Assembly (NCBI RefSeq): GCF_000221185.1
Contig: NC_015865.1
Span: forward strand, 992,001-1,056,000
Source of the DNA: Thermococcus sp. 4557
GTDB lineage: Archaea; Methanobacteriota_B; Thermococci; Thermococcales; Thermococcaceae
DNA: 64,000 nt
Direction of reading: 5' to 3'
Positions 9,080-17,742 of the stretch are shown one piece after another; position 1 is the first letter of the stretch; the number at the start of each line of letters is the position of its first letter. Under the pieces are notes generated by a model, which saw only the letters and a program-made list of their open reading frames with translations, was not told the DNA's origin and did not search any database. The translations under genes and the position numbers were made by a program.

Positions 9080-10357
9080 GTGAAATGGAAACCCCCATTA
9101 GCGTTACTCTTGGGAATCCTCCTATTGGGGGGAATCGTGACGGCGGCCCCGGTTGACAAGCCGGGGGCAGTGCCCTTAGCCACAGTCAAGGCACTCGCAA
9201 TTAGGGAACTGCACAAGTTCCCGGAATTCAACGGGGCATTCCCAACCAACCCAACACCCCTCTACTTCCCTGACGGTAGATTGGCAGCTTACGAATTCAG
9301 AATGGTCAAGAACGGTAAGACTATAGGCTACATAATAGTGTCAGCCAACAGGAACCTACCCCCGGCAATCCTAGAGGCAGGCTTTGGCGAGAAGACCCCA
9401 AGCGACCTAATGAAAGAACTCGCCACGAGAAAAGGAGTAAAAACCTACCGCCTCGCATACTTCAGCGGACTGAACTACGGCATCTTAGCTGGAGACAAGG
9501 TTATGGACATGAAGGGCAAGGAATACAGAAAACCAAGCAGATACACTTTGGCTTTGGAAAACAAAGCAGAGGACAATCAGAAGCAGTGGGTAACTGTTGA
9601 AACGTTAACCTCAACTGACAAAATCGACTACATTGCACCACTGGCAACAATAACTTCTCAAAAGATAATCTACGGCGTCCCAGCATGGACATCAACTGAT
9701 CTGGGGACAAAGTCCAACATTCCCCAACCTCGCGATGCTGACCCGTGGGAGTACATAGGACCCGCCGAAGATCCATGGAAGAATTGGGACGGTTGTGCAC
9801 CGATAGCAGCATCAATGATAGTTGGATACTATGAGATCCAATACCGAAGTGATTGGTATAGAGAAGCAATAATAGATATTCTCCACCTTACAATGAAAAC
9901 AAGTGATGACATCGAGGCAAGAACTGCTACCTCAAATATAGGACCAGGAATTGAGAACTTCTATTGGGAGGCCAAAGAAGTATTACCAGATCCTCCTAAG
10001 TATCTCTACACTACTACAACGTACAACGACCTGAATGAAAACAGTGTATTTTCAATAATAAAAAACGAAGTTGATATGGGAAGACCAGGGATTCTGAGTG
10101 CATATCACTTTAATTTCGTGAATGAGCTGCCAGTTAACGACTTTCATTCAGTAACTTTCGTTGGATATCGTGAGTACAGTGATGACACCCGTTATATTTA
10201 CGTTCATACTACATGGGCACCGTGGCTTAATGGCAGACCAACTTCCGACTGGGTGATCGTTGACAGCCTACCGGGAGCAACAATAGTTACTGTCAAACCA
10301 AATTCCTGTCCATCAGGAATATGCCCAACTTCACTGGAGGAGGTACCCCGAAAATGA
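9080..10357 (+). CDS. secreted C39-like papain-fold cysteine peptidase
   Basis: 425 residues with a signal peptide (hydrophobic residues 6-22 ending near TAAPV). The N-terminal half (to about 200) contains a segment reading GYIIVSANRNLPPAILEAG, reminiscent of the inhibitory prodomains of secreted papain-like enzymes. The catalytic region follows: Cys239 in WDGCAPIAASM, His356 in DFHSVTFVGY and a downstream VHTTWAPW. It is thus a probable extracellular peptidase, perhaps self-processed. GTG 9080 is preferred over GTG 9071 because GGAGGTG ends 7 bases before it. From about 9480 the gene becomes clearly AT-richer than its neighbours. Its stop overlaps the next gene (ATGA). Confidence 0.82.
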   Translation: MKWKPPLALLLGILLLGGIVTAAPVDKPGAVPLATVKALAIRELHKFPEFNGAFPTNPTPLYFPDGRLAAYEFRMVKNGKTIGYIIVSANRNLPPAILEAGFGEKTPSDLMKELATRKGVKTYRLAYFSGLNYGILAGDKVMDMKGKEYRKPSRYTLALENKAEDNQKQWVTVETLTSTDKIDYIAPLATITSQKIIYGVPAWTSTDLGTKSNIPQPRDADPWEYIGPAEDPWKNWDGCAPIAASMIVGYYEIQYRSDWYREAIIDILHLTMKTSDDIEARTATSNIGPGIENFYWEAKEVLPDPPKYLYTTTTYNDLNENSVFSIIKNEVDMGRPGILSAYHFNFVNELPVNDFHSVTFVGYREYSDDTRYIYVHTTWAPWLNGRPTSDWVIVDSLPGATIVTVKPNSCPSGICPTSLEEVPRK

Positions 10358-11313
10358 ATAAGACTCTTTATATTATTTCAGTGCTTTTTGTTATTTTTAT
10401 TCTGACTATTACTTACACAGATCACGAAGCGAGTAACAATAACGTCTCCAGTCATGGTAGTCTGCCAAGCCAAATTAATGTTTCCCAAAGTCAAGTCCAT
10501 CAGAGTGAGGAGCACTACCTGATGGAAAATCAATGCAAAAATGATGTGAGTACTATCCCAAGATTAAACTCTTTTGGGAGCATTGTTATATCAGAGAGAC
10601 TTCCCAATAATTCAGCTGTAAGATTTAATGAAAACATAATAATAATTCCAAAGACAGACCTAAATAAATCCATAACAACAGGAAAGATGTACCTTCAAAA
10701 CTGGACTCATGAAATTGGGATAACCGTTCCATGTTACATTCAAGGAGGAGAAGCTACCCTAGATAACAACTCTACAAGTAAGGGTTTTCACGATTTGGGC
10801 CTATGCATATCAACCTCTTCCCAGATCGACCTTACAAACGAGAGATGCATATTTCTAAAAACTGTAAACTATGAATCAGAACTGCCACCAGGAAGGGTGC
10901 ATATGGCAACATATGCCATTCCACTGGCTAATACTAGTTGGGACAAATGGGATCATGTTTATTGCAGTAAAGTAATCGACTATCTAAGTGTCTGTGGCCA
11001 TCCAGAGCTGTGGGTGAAGAACTTTACGAGCCCCTGTTACTGCAACAGCCACACAATTATCAAAAAGGTTTTGGACGAAATAGACGAGGCAGGTTTTAGC
11101 ACGATGATATCTAGTGAAAAGAGTACCTCCAACGAAATATTTTCACAAATAGAGATATACATATATCGCAAAGGCGACGAATACCTCTACGTGGAATTCG
11201 CCAAAGTCAAGGGCATGGATTTGGTTAGAGTTCTTATGATAATGGGCGACGAAGAAATCGTGAAAGCCTATGCGGAAGCCTTCAGCGCTAGAACGCCAAC
11301 CTCCCAGAATTGA
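10354..11313 (+). CDS. membrane-anchored extracellular protein, paralogue of the next gene
   Basis: 319 residues, unknown function. An N-terminal membrane anchor (residues 4-20) is followed by an Asn/Ser-rich exported domain with many cysteines (for example near residues 60, 135, 155, 170, 215, 230-245) and potential N-glycosylation sites. The last 50 residues (GDEYLYVEFAKVKGMDLVRV onward) closely match the end of the next protein. ATG 10354 follows GGAGGAGGT and overlaps the peptidase stop. AT-rich codon use marks it as compositionally foreign or fast-evolving. Co-transcription suggests it is a partner or substrate of the peptidase. Confidence 0.75.
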   Translation: MNKTLYIISVLFVIFILTITYTDHEASNNNVSSHGSLPSQINVSQSQVHQSEEHYLMENQCKNDVSTIPRLNSFGSIVISERLPNNSAVRFNENIIIIPKTDLNKSITTGKMYLQNWTHEIGITVPCYIQGGEATLDNNSTSKGFHDLGLCISTSSQIDLTNERCIFLKTVNYESELPPGRVHMATYAIPLANTSWDKWDHVYCSKVIDYLSVCGHPELWVKNFTSPCYCNSHTIIKKVLDEIDEAGFSTMISSEKSTSNEIFSQIEIYIYRKGDEYLYVEFAKVKGMDLVRVLMIMGDEEIVKAYAEAFSARTPTSQN

Positions 11314-11354
11314 GCTGGCCATAGTCAACCCATCTACAGAGGGTGAAGGCCACT

Positions 11355-12278
11355 ATGGAAGGTTCCAAAAAACCCAAGCTTCATTTTTTCATTTTTCTGC
11401 TGATAGCTCTAGTGGTGGTCGCGGCACTAAGTATTCCTCACTTCAGGGAAAAAGGAACACCCATATACAACAACCAAACGCTAAATCCCCAGGAATGTAG
11501 CCAGGAATGCAGGCTTACTATCCATTCAAAGCAGCCAAAAAATGCCCTAATCGGCGGGTGGATAGACAACAGAATTACTGAGGTGACCAACGGTTCTGAG
11601 ATCACACTGAAGGACTGGTTCGTCGTTTACCCCCACATGAACCTCACCTCCCCACCGGAGGGCTGGAACGCCTACCTCATCTACTGGCCGGAGAAGTTCA
11701 ACCTGACAGTGCCCTGCTCCATGGGCGGCTTTACAATGGCCCTGGTAGGAAGGGAGAGCGGGCAATCCTTCTACCAGGCGGTTTTAAGGAACGAAACACC
11801 CCCGAAACACGCGAGGGACTGTTGGGGAGAGGGAAACGGGCGGTGGCTGGAACTGCCGCCGGGAAAGGCCTACTTTGCGGTTCAGTACATTCCAACGGCC
11901 AACGCAACTTGGAAATTTACCGTCCTGACGCCGACCAAGACCTGGACGGACTTCAGGGACTACCACATCTTCTTCGAGACTCCGGTGGAGCTTAAAGCCA
12001 CCTGCACTTGCCCTATAGAAACGCTGGCCGAGAGGTTTGAGGCTTCCATTAAAGCCCAGGGCTTCGAGGAGAGCGAGCTCTGGACCACACCCAGGGAAAA
12101 CGACTGCTTCAAGCCGCTCAGCGTCAAGCTATACCGCAGGGGCGACGAATACCTCTACGTGGAGTTCGCCCAGGTGAAGGGTCTGGACCTAATCAGGGTT
12201 CTCATGGTACTCGCTGAGGAAAAGGAAGTCGTGAAGGCCTACGCGGAAGGCTTCACCGCGGTGGGCGGTGGGGGTTGA
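11355..12278 (+). CDS. membrane-anchored extracellular protein, paralogue of the preceding gene
   Basis: 307 residues. A basic N terminus and a membrane anchor (about residues 12-30) precede an exported domain with cysteines near 50, 54, 120, 155 and a CTC pair near 222. The C-terminal block GDEYLYVEFAQVKGLDLIRV is shared with the preceding gene, including more than 20 identical consecutive bases. Unlike that gene, most of this one has the GC-rich codon use of the chromosome. ATG 11355 is used because GGTGAAGG lies 5 bases upstream. Function unknown. Confidence 0.75.
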   Translation: MEGSKKPKLHFFIFLLIALVVVAALSIPHFREKGTPIYNNQTLNPQECSQECRLTIHSKQPKNALIGGWIDNRITEVTNGSEITLKDWFVVYPHMNLTSPPEGWNAYLIYWPEKFNLTVPCSMGGFTMALVGRESGQSFYQAVLRNETPPKHARDCWGEGNGRWLELPPGKAYFAVQYIPTANATWKFTVLTPTKTWTDFRDYHIFFETPVELKATCTCPIETLAERFEASIKAQGFEESELWTTPRENDCFKPLSVKLYRRGDEYLYVEFAQVKGLDLIRVLMVLAEEKEVVKAYAEGFTAVGGGG

Positions 12279-12345
12279 GGCTCCGCCCACCCAACATACA
12301 TCTCCCCATCCCCGCCACGTTTTTTAACATTTCTACGTCAAAAAA

Positions 12346-12356
12346 TCTTTAAAAAA
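12346..12356 (+). promoter_or_regulatory. TATA box of the purine permease gene
   Basis: TCTTTAAAAAA about 30 bases upstream of a predicted start site near 12377; the coding start at 12401 has GGGGTGA before it. A run of six T at 12320-12325 just upstream may terminate the preceding transcript. Confidence 0.45.
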
Positions 12357-12400
12357 CCAAGTTATTAGGCAGAAATAAGTCAAACCAAGGGGTGAAGCTC

Positions 12401-13738
12401 ATGGGATGGTTCGAGAACTACTTCGAGTTTGATAGGCACGGCACGGATATGAAGACCGAGATCCTGGCGGGCGTTACCACCTTCATGACGATGGCGTACA
12501 TCCTCTTCGTAAACCCATCCATACTCAGCGATGCCATGGGTAAAGAGGCCTTCAACTCCCTCGTGGCGGTTACCGCTCTGGCCGCTGGCTTCGCGACCAT
12601 TCTGATGGGCCTCTACGCCAAGAAGCCCTTCGCCCTCGCGCCGGGAATGGGGCTGAACGCCTACTTCGCATACAGCGTCGTTCTGGGAATGGGCTACGAC
12701 TGGCGCGTTGCCCTCGCTGCGGTCTTCATTGAAGGTCTCATCTTCATAGTCCTCAGCGTCACCAAGGTCAGGAGCGCGATAATCCACGCGATACCGCTCA
12801 GTCAGAAGTACGCGGTCGGTGCCGGAATAGGCCTCTTCCTGACGTTCATCGGCCTCAACGACGTCGGCCTCCTCACGGCGGTCGTGAACGACTCGGGAGT
12901 GCTTCAGCTCACCGGACTCAACGCCTCCGCCCTGACCAGCGGCGAAATACTGCTGTTCTTCTTCGGGCTCTTCCTCGCGATGGTTCTCATCGCGCTCCGC
13001 GTTAAGGGCTCGCTCCTGATATCCATCATAACCACCAGCGTCATCGGCTGGATTACCGGCGTCGCCCCCTGGCCCGAGCACCTGTTCTCAACCCCGGACC
13101 TCAGCTACACGTTCATGCAGATGGACCTCCAGGGACTCCTCAACGTGGGGGCGCTGGGGGTTGTCTTCGCGTTCTTCATGGTGGACTTCTTCGACACGCT
13201 GGGAACGGTTACGGGCCTGAGTGCCAAGGCGGGCTTCCTCACGGAGGACGGAAAGGTTCCAGACGCCGAGAAGGTTCTTCTCACCGATGCGATAGGTACG
13301 ACCGTCGGAGCCGTCCTCGGAACCTCAACGGTCACGACCTACATCGAGAGCGCGGCCGGAATAGAGGAGGGCGGAAGGACTGGAATGACGGCACTCGTCA
13401 CCGGGCTGCTCTTCCTCGGAATAGGTCTCTTCATAGCGCCGCTGGCGGGGGCCATACCTGCCTTCGCAACGGCACCGGCCCTTGTCATCGTCGGTTACTA
13501 CATGCTCAGCGCCATCAGGGAGGTGAACTTCGCGGACCACACAGAGGCCATCCCGGCCTTCCTCGTTCTCATAACCATACCCTACACCTACTCGATAGCC
13601 GACGGAATAGGCATCGGCTTCATCAGCTACACGATACTCAAGCTCTTCAGCGGCAGAAGGGAAGAAATACACCCGCTGATGTACGCCCTCTCGATAATCT
13701 TCCTGGCCTACTTCGCCTACCTGGGCGGGGCCTTCTGA
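12401..13738 (+). CDS. NCS2-family purine permease (PbuG/AzgA type)
   Basis: 445 residues, about 12-13 membrane helices. The N-terminal block (TTFMTMAYILFVNP, residues 27-40), the MGLNAYFAY region near 85 and the TVTTYIESAAGIEEGGRTG segment near 312 are typical of the AzgA-like branch that imports adenine, guanine or hypoxanthine by proton symport. ATG 12401 with GGGGTGA upstream is preferred over GTG 12392. It converges on the DtxR-family gene, with a 47-base gap containing pyrimidine tracts. Confidence 0.92.
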   Translation: MGWFENYFEFDRHGTDMKTEILAGVTTFMTMAYILFVNPSILSDAMGKEAFNSLVAVTALAAGFATILMGLYAKKPFALAPGMGLNAYFAYSVVLGMGYDWRVALAAVFIEGLIFIVLSVTKVRSAIIHAIPLSQKYAVGAGIGLFLTFIGLNDVGLLTAVVNDSGVLQLTGLNASALTSGEILLFFFGLFLAMVLIALRVKGSLLISIITTSVIGWITGVAPWPEHLFSTPDLSYTFMQMDLQGLLNVGALGVVFAFFMVDFFDTLGTVTGLSAKAGFLTEDGKVPDAEKVLLTDAIGTTVGAVLGTSTVTTYIESAAGIEEGGRTGMTALVTGLLFLGIGLFIAPLAGAIPAFATAPALVIVGYYMLSAIREVNFADHTEAIPAFLVLITIPYTYSIADGIGIGFISYTILKLFSGRREEIHPLMYALSIIFLAYFAYLGGAF

Positions 13739-13785
13739 TTCACTTTTCTCTTTCTTTCCCGGAGAATAGCAAAAGTTTGAGAGAA

Positions 13786-14223
13786 TCACTTGGATTCGGT
13801 GTTCTCGGCCAGCTTCTCCTTGAGGAACTGCTTGAGAACGTAGGGGCACTGCTCCTGAATGAACTGGGCGAACTCCCTTATCCTCTGCACGGTTACCTCG
13901 CTGACGTAGTGCTCGAACTGGCAGGCGTCGTGCTCGGCTATCTCAGGCGGGATGCCCAGGATGTCAATGAAGAACTGCGTGAGGAGCAGGTGCTTTGAGT
14001 AGGTTGCCTCGGCTATCTCCCTGCCGGCGTCGGTCAGCAGAATCCTGTCGTACTTCTCGTACTCCACCAGTCCCTTCTCCGAGAGCTTCTTCAGGGCATC
14101 GACGACGCTGGGCGGCTTGACGCGCATCATCTTGGCTATGTCCTTGACGCGGATGATGCCCTTGTTCTTGTAAAGTATGTACATGGTCTCGAGGTATTCC
14201 TCTTCCCTCTTGCTTACCTCCAA
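13786..14223 (-). CDS. DtxR/MntR-family metal-dependent transcriptional regulator
   Basis: 145 residues. Winged helix at about 8-65, then the metal-binding and dimerisation domain. Residues matching bacterial DtxR metal ligands are visible: His78, His98, Cys101, Glu104 and His105 (in AEHDACQFEHYVS). An SH3-like third domain is absent, as in short archaeal members. It should repress iron or manganese uptake and related genes when metal is sufficient. The start is taken as TTG 14223, which has GGTGAGG before it; GTG 14232 is possible. A near-match to the TTAGG-N4-CCTAA box lies in its own promoter, suggesting autoregulation. Confidence 0.88.
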   Translation of the reverse strand: MEVSKREEEYLETMYILYKNKGIIRVKDIAKMMRVKPPSVVDALKKLSEKGLVEYEKYDRILLTDAGREIAEATYSKHLLLTQFFIDILGIPPEIAEHDACQFEHYVSEVTVQRIREFAQFIQEQCPYVLKQFLKEKLAENTESK

Positions 14224-14236
14224 CGACCTCACCTGA

Positions 14237-14250
14237 TTAGGCTACCCAAA
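14237..14250. promoter_or_regulatory. DtxR-like box in the promoter of the DtxR-family gene
   Basis: TTAGG-CTAC-CCAAA on + (TTTGG-GTAG-CCTAA on -), one base off the symmetric TTAGG-N4-CCTAA. It lies between a TATA-like ACTTAAACA (about 14254-14262 on -) and the start codon, where a bound repressor would block its own gene. Confidence 0.5.
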
Positions 14251-14277
14251 AATGTTTAAGTAGTTTTCGCACCACGG

Positions 14278-14584
14278 GAAACTTTGCCTGCGCAAAGTTT
14301 CATCAAAGTTCGTGATTCTTTTGTGGATTGATATTTAGAAGGGGTCTTCACTTAAATTGGCAGTTGATTTGGATTCATTCCACAAAGGCAACCTTCAATA
14401 GGTTCGGCTTTTTTAGCGCTCCGGAGGAGCGCGGGTTGAAGTTGAACCCGCTAAAAAGGCCCTTTTGATTGTTGAATCCAACGTACAATCCAACCACTAA
14501 AACAAAAACCCACTAAAAATCTGACTACTCAAAAGGAATTACAACCTTTTGATCAAACTTTTGCCCTGCAAAAGTTTGTATTAC
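14278..14584. repeat. hairpin-rich noncoding segment before tRNA-Lys
   Basis: No gene seen. It holds three perfect inverted repeats with tiny loops: arms GAAACTTTGC/GCAAAGTTTC (14278-14301), GCGCTCC/GGAGCGC (14416-14432) nested inside TTTTTAGC/GCTAAAAA (14410-14455), and CAAACTTTTGC/GCAAAAGTTTG with a 3-base spacer (14554-14578). The first is followed by CATCAAAGTTCGTG, a tail repeated at 14731 and 49220. Confidence 0.8.
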
Positions 14585-14662
14585 TGGCGGGCCGGACGGG
14601 ATTCGAACCCGCGGCCACGGGGTTAAAAGCCCCGCGCTCTAACCAGGCTGAGCTACCGGCCC
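14585..14662 (-). tRNA. tRNA-Lys (anticodon TTT)
   Basis: Complete cloverleaf on the - strand: acceptor GGGCCGG/CCGGCCC, D-arm with AGCTCAG, anticodon stem CGGGG/CCCCG with loop CTTTTAA, T-arm GCGGG-TTCGAAT-CCCGT, discriminator G. The 3' CCA is encoded (14585-14587). A TATA box (CTTATAAAAT on -, about 14690-14699) lies about 30 bases upstream. Confidence 0.97.
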
Positions 14663-15190
14663 ATGTCCGATGGGATAACTGTGGAGAGATTTTATAAGCT
14701 TTGCCCTGAAACTTTGCCTGCGCAAAGTTTCATCAAAGCTCGTGATAAGTGAATGAGAACCCCCACCTAAAAAGAACACTTTTAGAAAAGCACCATCTTC
14801 CGTCCCAACATGCGAAGGAAGCTTTTGGAAAAAGCTTCACCAAAAATCTTTGCTCTGCAAAGTTTGACCGAAAGTTCGTGGTTCCCCTTAAATCGCCAGT
14901 TTGGAGGGGCTTCCGTTGAAAACGCTGGGCTAAATCTTGAATTCCATCTTTGTTAGTTTGCGTTTTAACAAGAGTTCAATTTTAACCGACGCCCAAAGGG
15001 CGTCAAAGGGGAGGAACTCCTTGAGAGAGGGCAATAATGAGGGAATTCAAATCCAAAACCGCTCGTAAAAAGGAATCCCCCTGTATTTTGGCATCTCAAC
15101 GAAGAACCACCAACCTTGATCAAACTCTGCGGGACTATCGTCCCTTGCGTCGAGCAAAGCTCGACGTCGCGCAGGCGAAGTTTGTTAGAA
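14663..15190. repeat. hairpin-rich noncoding segment between tRNA-Lys and tRNA-Asp
   Basis: About 530 bases, no convincing gene. Inverted repeats: GAAACTTTGC/GCAAAGTTTC (14708-14731, with the CATCAAAGCTCGTG tail), GAAGCTTTT/AAAAGCTTC (14818-14838), CTTTGC/GCAAAG (about 14849-14863), GACGCCC/GGGCGTC (14988-15004) and CGTCGAGC/GCTCGACG (15149-15167). Spacers are mostly 3-4 bases. Two of these families recur next to tRNA-Pro at 49.2-49.5 kb. The tRNA-Lys promoter is at 14690-14699. Confidence 0.8.
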
Positions 15191-15268
15191 TGGCGCCCGG
15201 GTCGGGATTTGAACCCGAGTCACGGGAGTGACAGTCCCGTATGATGGGCCTGGCTACACCACCCGGGC
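15191..15268 (-). tRNA. tRNA-Asp (anticodon GTC)
   Basis: Cloverleaf on the - strand: acceptor GCCCGGG/CCCGGGC, anticodon stem CGGGA/TCCCG with loop CTGTCAC, T-arm CTCGGG-TTCAAAT-CCCGA, discriminator G, CCA encoded at 15191-15193. It starts 8 bases after the 5S rRNA gene and is probably processed from the same transcript. Confidence 0.97.
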
Positions 15269-15276
15269 GTTTGAGT

Positions 15277-15398
15277 GGCCGGCGGCGTCCCCGGTTTCCC
15301 GCCCCCTCTCGGAGGGCAGTACACCCGGGATCGCTGGCGGGCTTAACTTCCGGGGTCGAAACGAGACCGGGTGTGACCCCGCCGCTATGACCGCCGTA
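15277..15398 (-). rRNA. 5S ribosomal RNA
   Basis: About 122 nt. The conserved archaeal 5S landmarks read on the - strand: helix I CGGCGG (15391-15396) pairing with CCGCCG (15280-15285), the ACACCCGGTCTCGTTTCGA loop and CCGGAAGTTAAGCCCGCCAG. The ends are set by helix I and could be off by two bases. It is unlinked to 16S/23S in this window and is followed by tRNA-Asp, as known for Thermococcales. Confidence 0.95.
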
Positions 15399-15417
15399 CC
15401 GGTACAGACCTCCCGTG

Positions 15418-15428
15418 ATGAGTTTATA
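15418..15428 (-). promoter_or_regulatory. TATA box of the 5S rRNA/tRNA-Asp unit
   Basis: TTTATAAACTC-type TATA element on the - strand centred about 26 bases upstream of the 5S 5' end. The rest of the gap to ScpB carries that gene's promoter (GGTTATAG near 15455) and ribosome site. Confidence 0.6.
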
Positions 15429-15496
15429 AACTTTACGGTCAATTGGGGAAAAGGTTATAGTCCTCGCGGGCGAGGTTTTAGGGAGAGGTGATAATA

Positions 15497-16153
15497 ATGG
15501 GACTGCTCGAAGACAAGGCACTCGTGGAAGCGGCCCTCTTCGTTTCTGGAAGGCCCCTTAGCGTCAAGGAGCTCTCAAGGGCGCTCGGCATAAGGTCACT
15601 CGACTACCTGGAGAAGCTCATCGAACTTATAGCCGCGGAGTACACCGAGAGAAAGAGCGCCATAGAGGTCGTCAGGGTTCTGGGGGACAAGTACGTCATG
15701 CAGGTGAAGCAGGAGTACAGCCAGCGCGTCGTCCATCTGATGCCCAGGCCGGACCTCCGGACTGGAGAGCTCAAAACCCTCGCGCTCATAGCCTACCTCC
15801 AGCCGATAGAGCAGAGCAAGGTGGTGAAGCTCAGGGGAAGTCAGGCCTACGAGCACATAAGGAAGCTCCTCGAGATGGGCCTCATCTACGCCGAGCCTTA
15901 CGAGAGGACGAAGCTCCTCGGAACAACGCCGAAGTTCGCCGAGCTCTACGGCTTCCCGGAGAACGACCCCAACATAATCAAGGAGGCCTTTGGAAAGGTT
16001 GTTCACGCAGAGTACAGCGACCTCATAGCGAAGCTCGATGGACGGAGCAATGAAGAGCCAGATGAACCCGGAGAGTCCGAAGAGAAACCCGGTGAAACCA
16101 CAGGGGCCGAAGAATCCGGCGGCATCGAAACGATTCCTGAGGCCGAGGAGTGA
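15497..16153 (+). CDS. scpB: segregation and condensation protein ScpB
   Basis: 218 residues. ScpB forms two winged-helix domains and binds the kleisin ScpA of the SMC condensin-like complex. The N-terminal block (VEAALFVSGRPLSVKELSRAL, residues 10-29) and the later LIAYLQPIEQSKV/RGSQAYEHI region are family hallmarks. The last 40 residues are a Glu/Pro/Gly-rich disordered tail. ATG 15497 follows GAGAGGTGATA. No ScpA or SMC gene is nearby. It precedes the RPA operon, so chromosome maintenance genes are grouped here. Confidence 0.92.
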   Translation: MGLLEDKALVEAALFVSGRPLSVKELSRALGIRSLDYLEKLIELIAAEYTERKSAIEVVRVLGDKYVMQVKQEYSQRVVHLMPRPDLRTGELKTLALIAYLQPIEQSKVVKLRGSQAYEHIRKLLEMGLIYAEPYERTKLLGTTPKFAELYGFPENDPNIIKEAFGKVVHAEYSDLIAKLDGRSNEEPDEPGESEEKPGETTGAEESGGIETIPEAEE

Positions 16154-16246
16154 TTCTTTGGCCCCCAATCCCACCCCATTTCTGTCCTCGAAAGGGAAGC
16201 AGGGCCTGTTTCTTGAAAAATCGCCATAGGAAGAGGTTTGGAGAAA

Positions 16247-16258
16247 GGTTTAAATACC
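16247..16258 (+). promoter_or_regulatory. TATA box of the RPA operon
   Basis: GGTTTAAATACC, a strong Thermococcales-style TATA element about 26 bases before the likely start site and 38 bases before the coding start at 16290. Confidence 0.6.
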
Positions 16259-16289
16259 CGAACCCACAATTACCATTAAGGTGAGTGTT

Positions 16290-17363
16290 ATGGGAGTACT
16301 GACCAAGGAGCAGATTATCGAGATGATCGAAGGGCAAAAGGGCCTTTCGAGGGATGAAATCGAGGAAAAAATAGCCCAGATCGCGGTCCGCGAGGGCATC
16401 TCGGAGCACGCCGCCGCTGTCATGCTGGCCGAGGAACTCGGGGTCAACCTTGAGGGAAGGGAGGAGCTCCTCCACATAGCCGACCTCGTGCCCGGAATGA
16501 CCGGCGTTAACGTCGTTGCGAGGGTAATGAGGAAGTACCCGCCGAGGGAGTACAAGAAGAGGGACGGCTCAACCGGCCACGTGGCCAACCTCATAATCTA
16601 CGACTCAACAGGTAAGACGCGGCTCGTTCTCTGGGACGGCCTCGTCGCCAAGTACTACAACGAGCTCAACCCCGGTGATGTCATCAAAATCATCGACCCC
16701 AGCGTGAGAGAGGGCAGGAACGGTATAGAGCTCCACGCCAACTTCAGGACGAGGATAATTCCGAACCCGGAGGATCCGAGGGCCGGGGAGATACCCCCGC
16801 TCGAGGAGGTCAGGAGCTACAACTACCAGAGGAGGAAGATAGGGGACCTCATGGGAGGGGAGAAGTTCGTCGAGGTTCGCGGAACCGTGGCGAGGCTCTA
16901 CCGCGTGACGGTCTACGACGCCTGCCCGCAGTGCAGGAGGAAGGTGGACTACGACCCGACCACCGAGTCGTGGATATGCCCCGAGCACGGCGAGGTGAAG
17001 CCCACGAAGATAACCATAGTGGACTTCGGCCTCGACGACTCGACCGGCTACATAAGGACGACCCTATTCGGAGACGATGCCGCGGAGCTTATCGGCAGGG
17101 ACCCCGAAGAGATAGCCGAGAAGCTCAGGGAGCTCGTTGAGAGCGGTTTGACCCTCAGGGAGGCCGGAAGGAAGCTCGCGGAGGATGAGTATTACTACCT
17201 GCTGGGCAGGGAGATAGTCGTCAGGGGCAACGTCGTGGACGACAAGTTCCTGGGACTCATACTGAAGGCCTTCGGCTGGGACGAGGTCGATCCGAGGCGC
17301 GAGATAGCCAGGGTGAGGGCCGAGCTGAAGAAGGCCATAATGGAGCTTGAGGGTGGTGAGTGA
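16290..17363 (+). CDS. replication protein A, large subunit (RPA41)
   Basis: 357 residues. Single-stranded DNA-binding protein of replication, repair and recombination; with RPA14 and RPA32 it forms the heterotrimer known in Pyrococcus. The N-terminal 60 residues are helical, then OB folds starting near HIADLVPGMTGV (about 67) and near 190. A zinc-binding motif lies at about 212-238: CPQC, then CPEH. ATG 16290 is preferred over GTG 16281. It is followed after one base by RPA14. Confidence 0.95.
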   Translation: MGVLTKEQIIEMIEGQKGLSRDEIEEKIAQIAVREGISEHAAAVMLAEELGVNLEGREELLHIADLVPGMTGVNVVARVMRKYPPREYKKRDGSTGHVANLIIYDSTGKTRLVLWDGLVAKYYNELNPGDVIKIIDPSVREGRNGIELHANFRTRIIPNPEDPRAGEIPPLEEVRSYNYQRRKIGDLMGGEKFVEVRGTVARLYRVTVYDACPQCRRKVDYDPTTESWICPEHGEVKPTKITIVDFGLDDSTGYIRTTLFGDDAAELIGRDPEEIAEKLRELVESGLTLREAGRKLAEDEYYYLLGREIVVRGNVVDDKFLGLILKAFGWDEVDPRREIARVRAELKKAIMELEGGE

Positions 17364-17364
17364 A

Positions 17365-17742
17365 ATGGAGGAAGTCAGGTTCAGGCGCAGAAAGCCCGCC
17401 GTCGAGAGGCGAATAAGCGAGATACGCGACGACGATACGAGGATTTCACTCATCGGCAAGGCATTCAAGGTCGATAAGATGGACTACACCTTCTGGCTCG
17501 ACGACGGAACCGGCGTCATACTCATAGAGAGCGAGGAGAACGTCCTCCCATCTGAGGGGCAGGTGGTCAGGGTCATAGGACGCGTGATAAGGAACGAGGA
17601 GGAGACCCACATCTACGGCGAGGTCGTGCAGGACTTCAGCGGCGCAGACCTGGACGCCCTTGAGGAGATAAGGGAGCTCGAAAGGAAGGTTCTGCCCAGG
17701 GTGGAGGGCATCGTGGAGTTCTTCGGGGGTGAGGAGATATGA
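17365..17742 (+). CDS. replication protein A, 14 kDa subunit (RPA14)
   Basis: 125 residues, one OB fold. Middle gene of the RPA operon; its product is the small subunit of the heterotrimer. The stretch FWLDDGTGVILIES is typical of OB strands in RPA subunits. ATG 17365 follows GGGTGGTGAG. The ATGA overlap with RPA32 implies translational coupling. Confidence 0.93.
   Translation: MEEVRFRRRKPAVERRISEIRDDDTRISLIGKAFKVDKMDYTFWLDDGTGVILIESEENVLPSEGQVVRVIGRVIRNEEETHIYGEVVQDFSGADLDALEEIRELERKVLPRVEGIVEFFGGEEI

Noticed and set aside
15037-15231. Open frame ending in APGSGFEPESRE
   Set aside because: Runs through the tRNA-Asp gene and hairpin repeats; the tail is translated tRNA, a known artefact.
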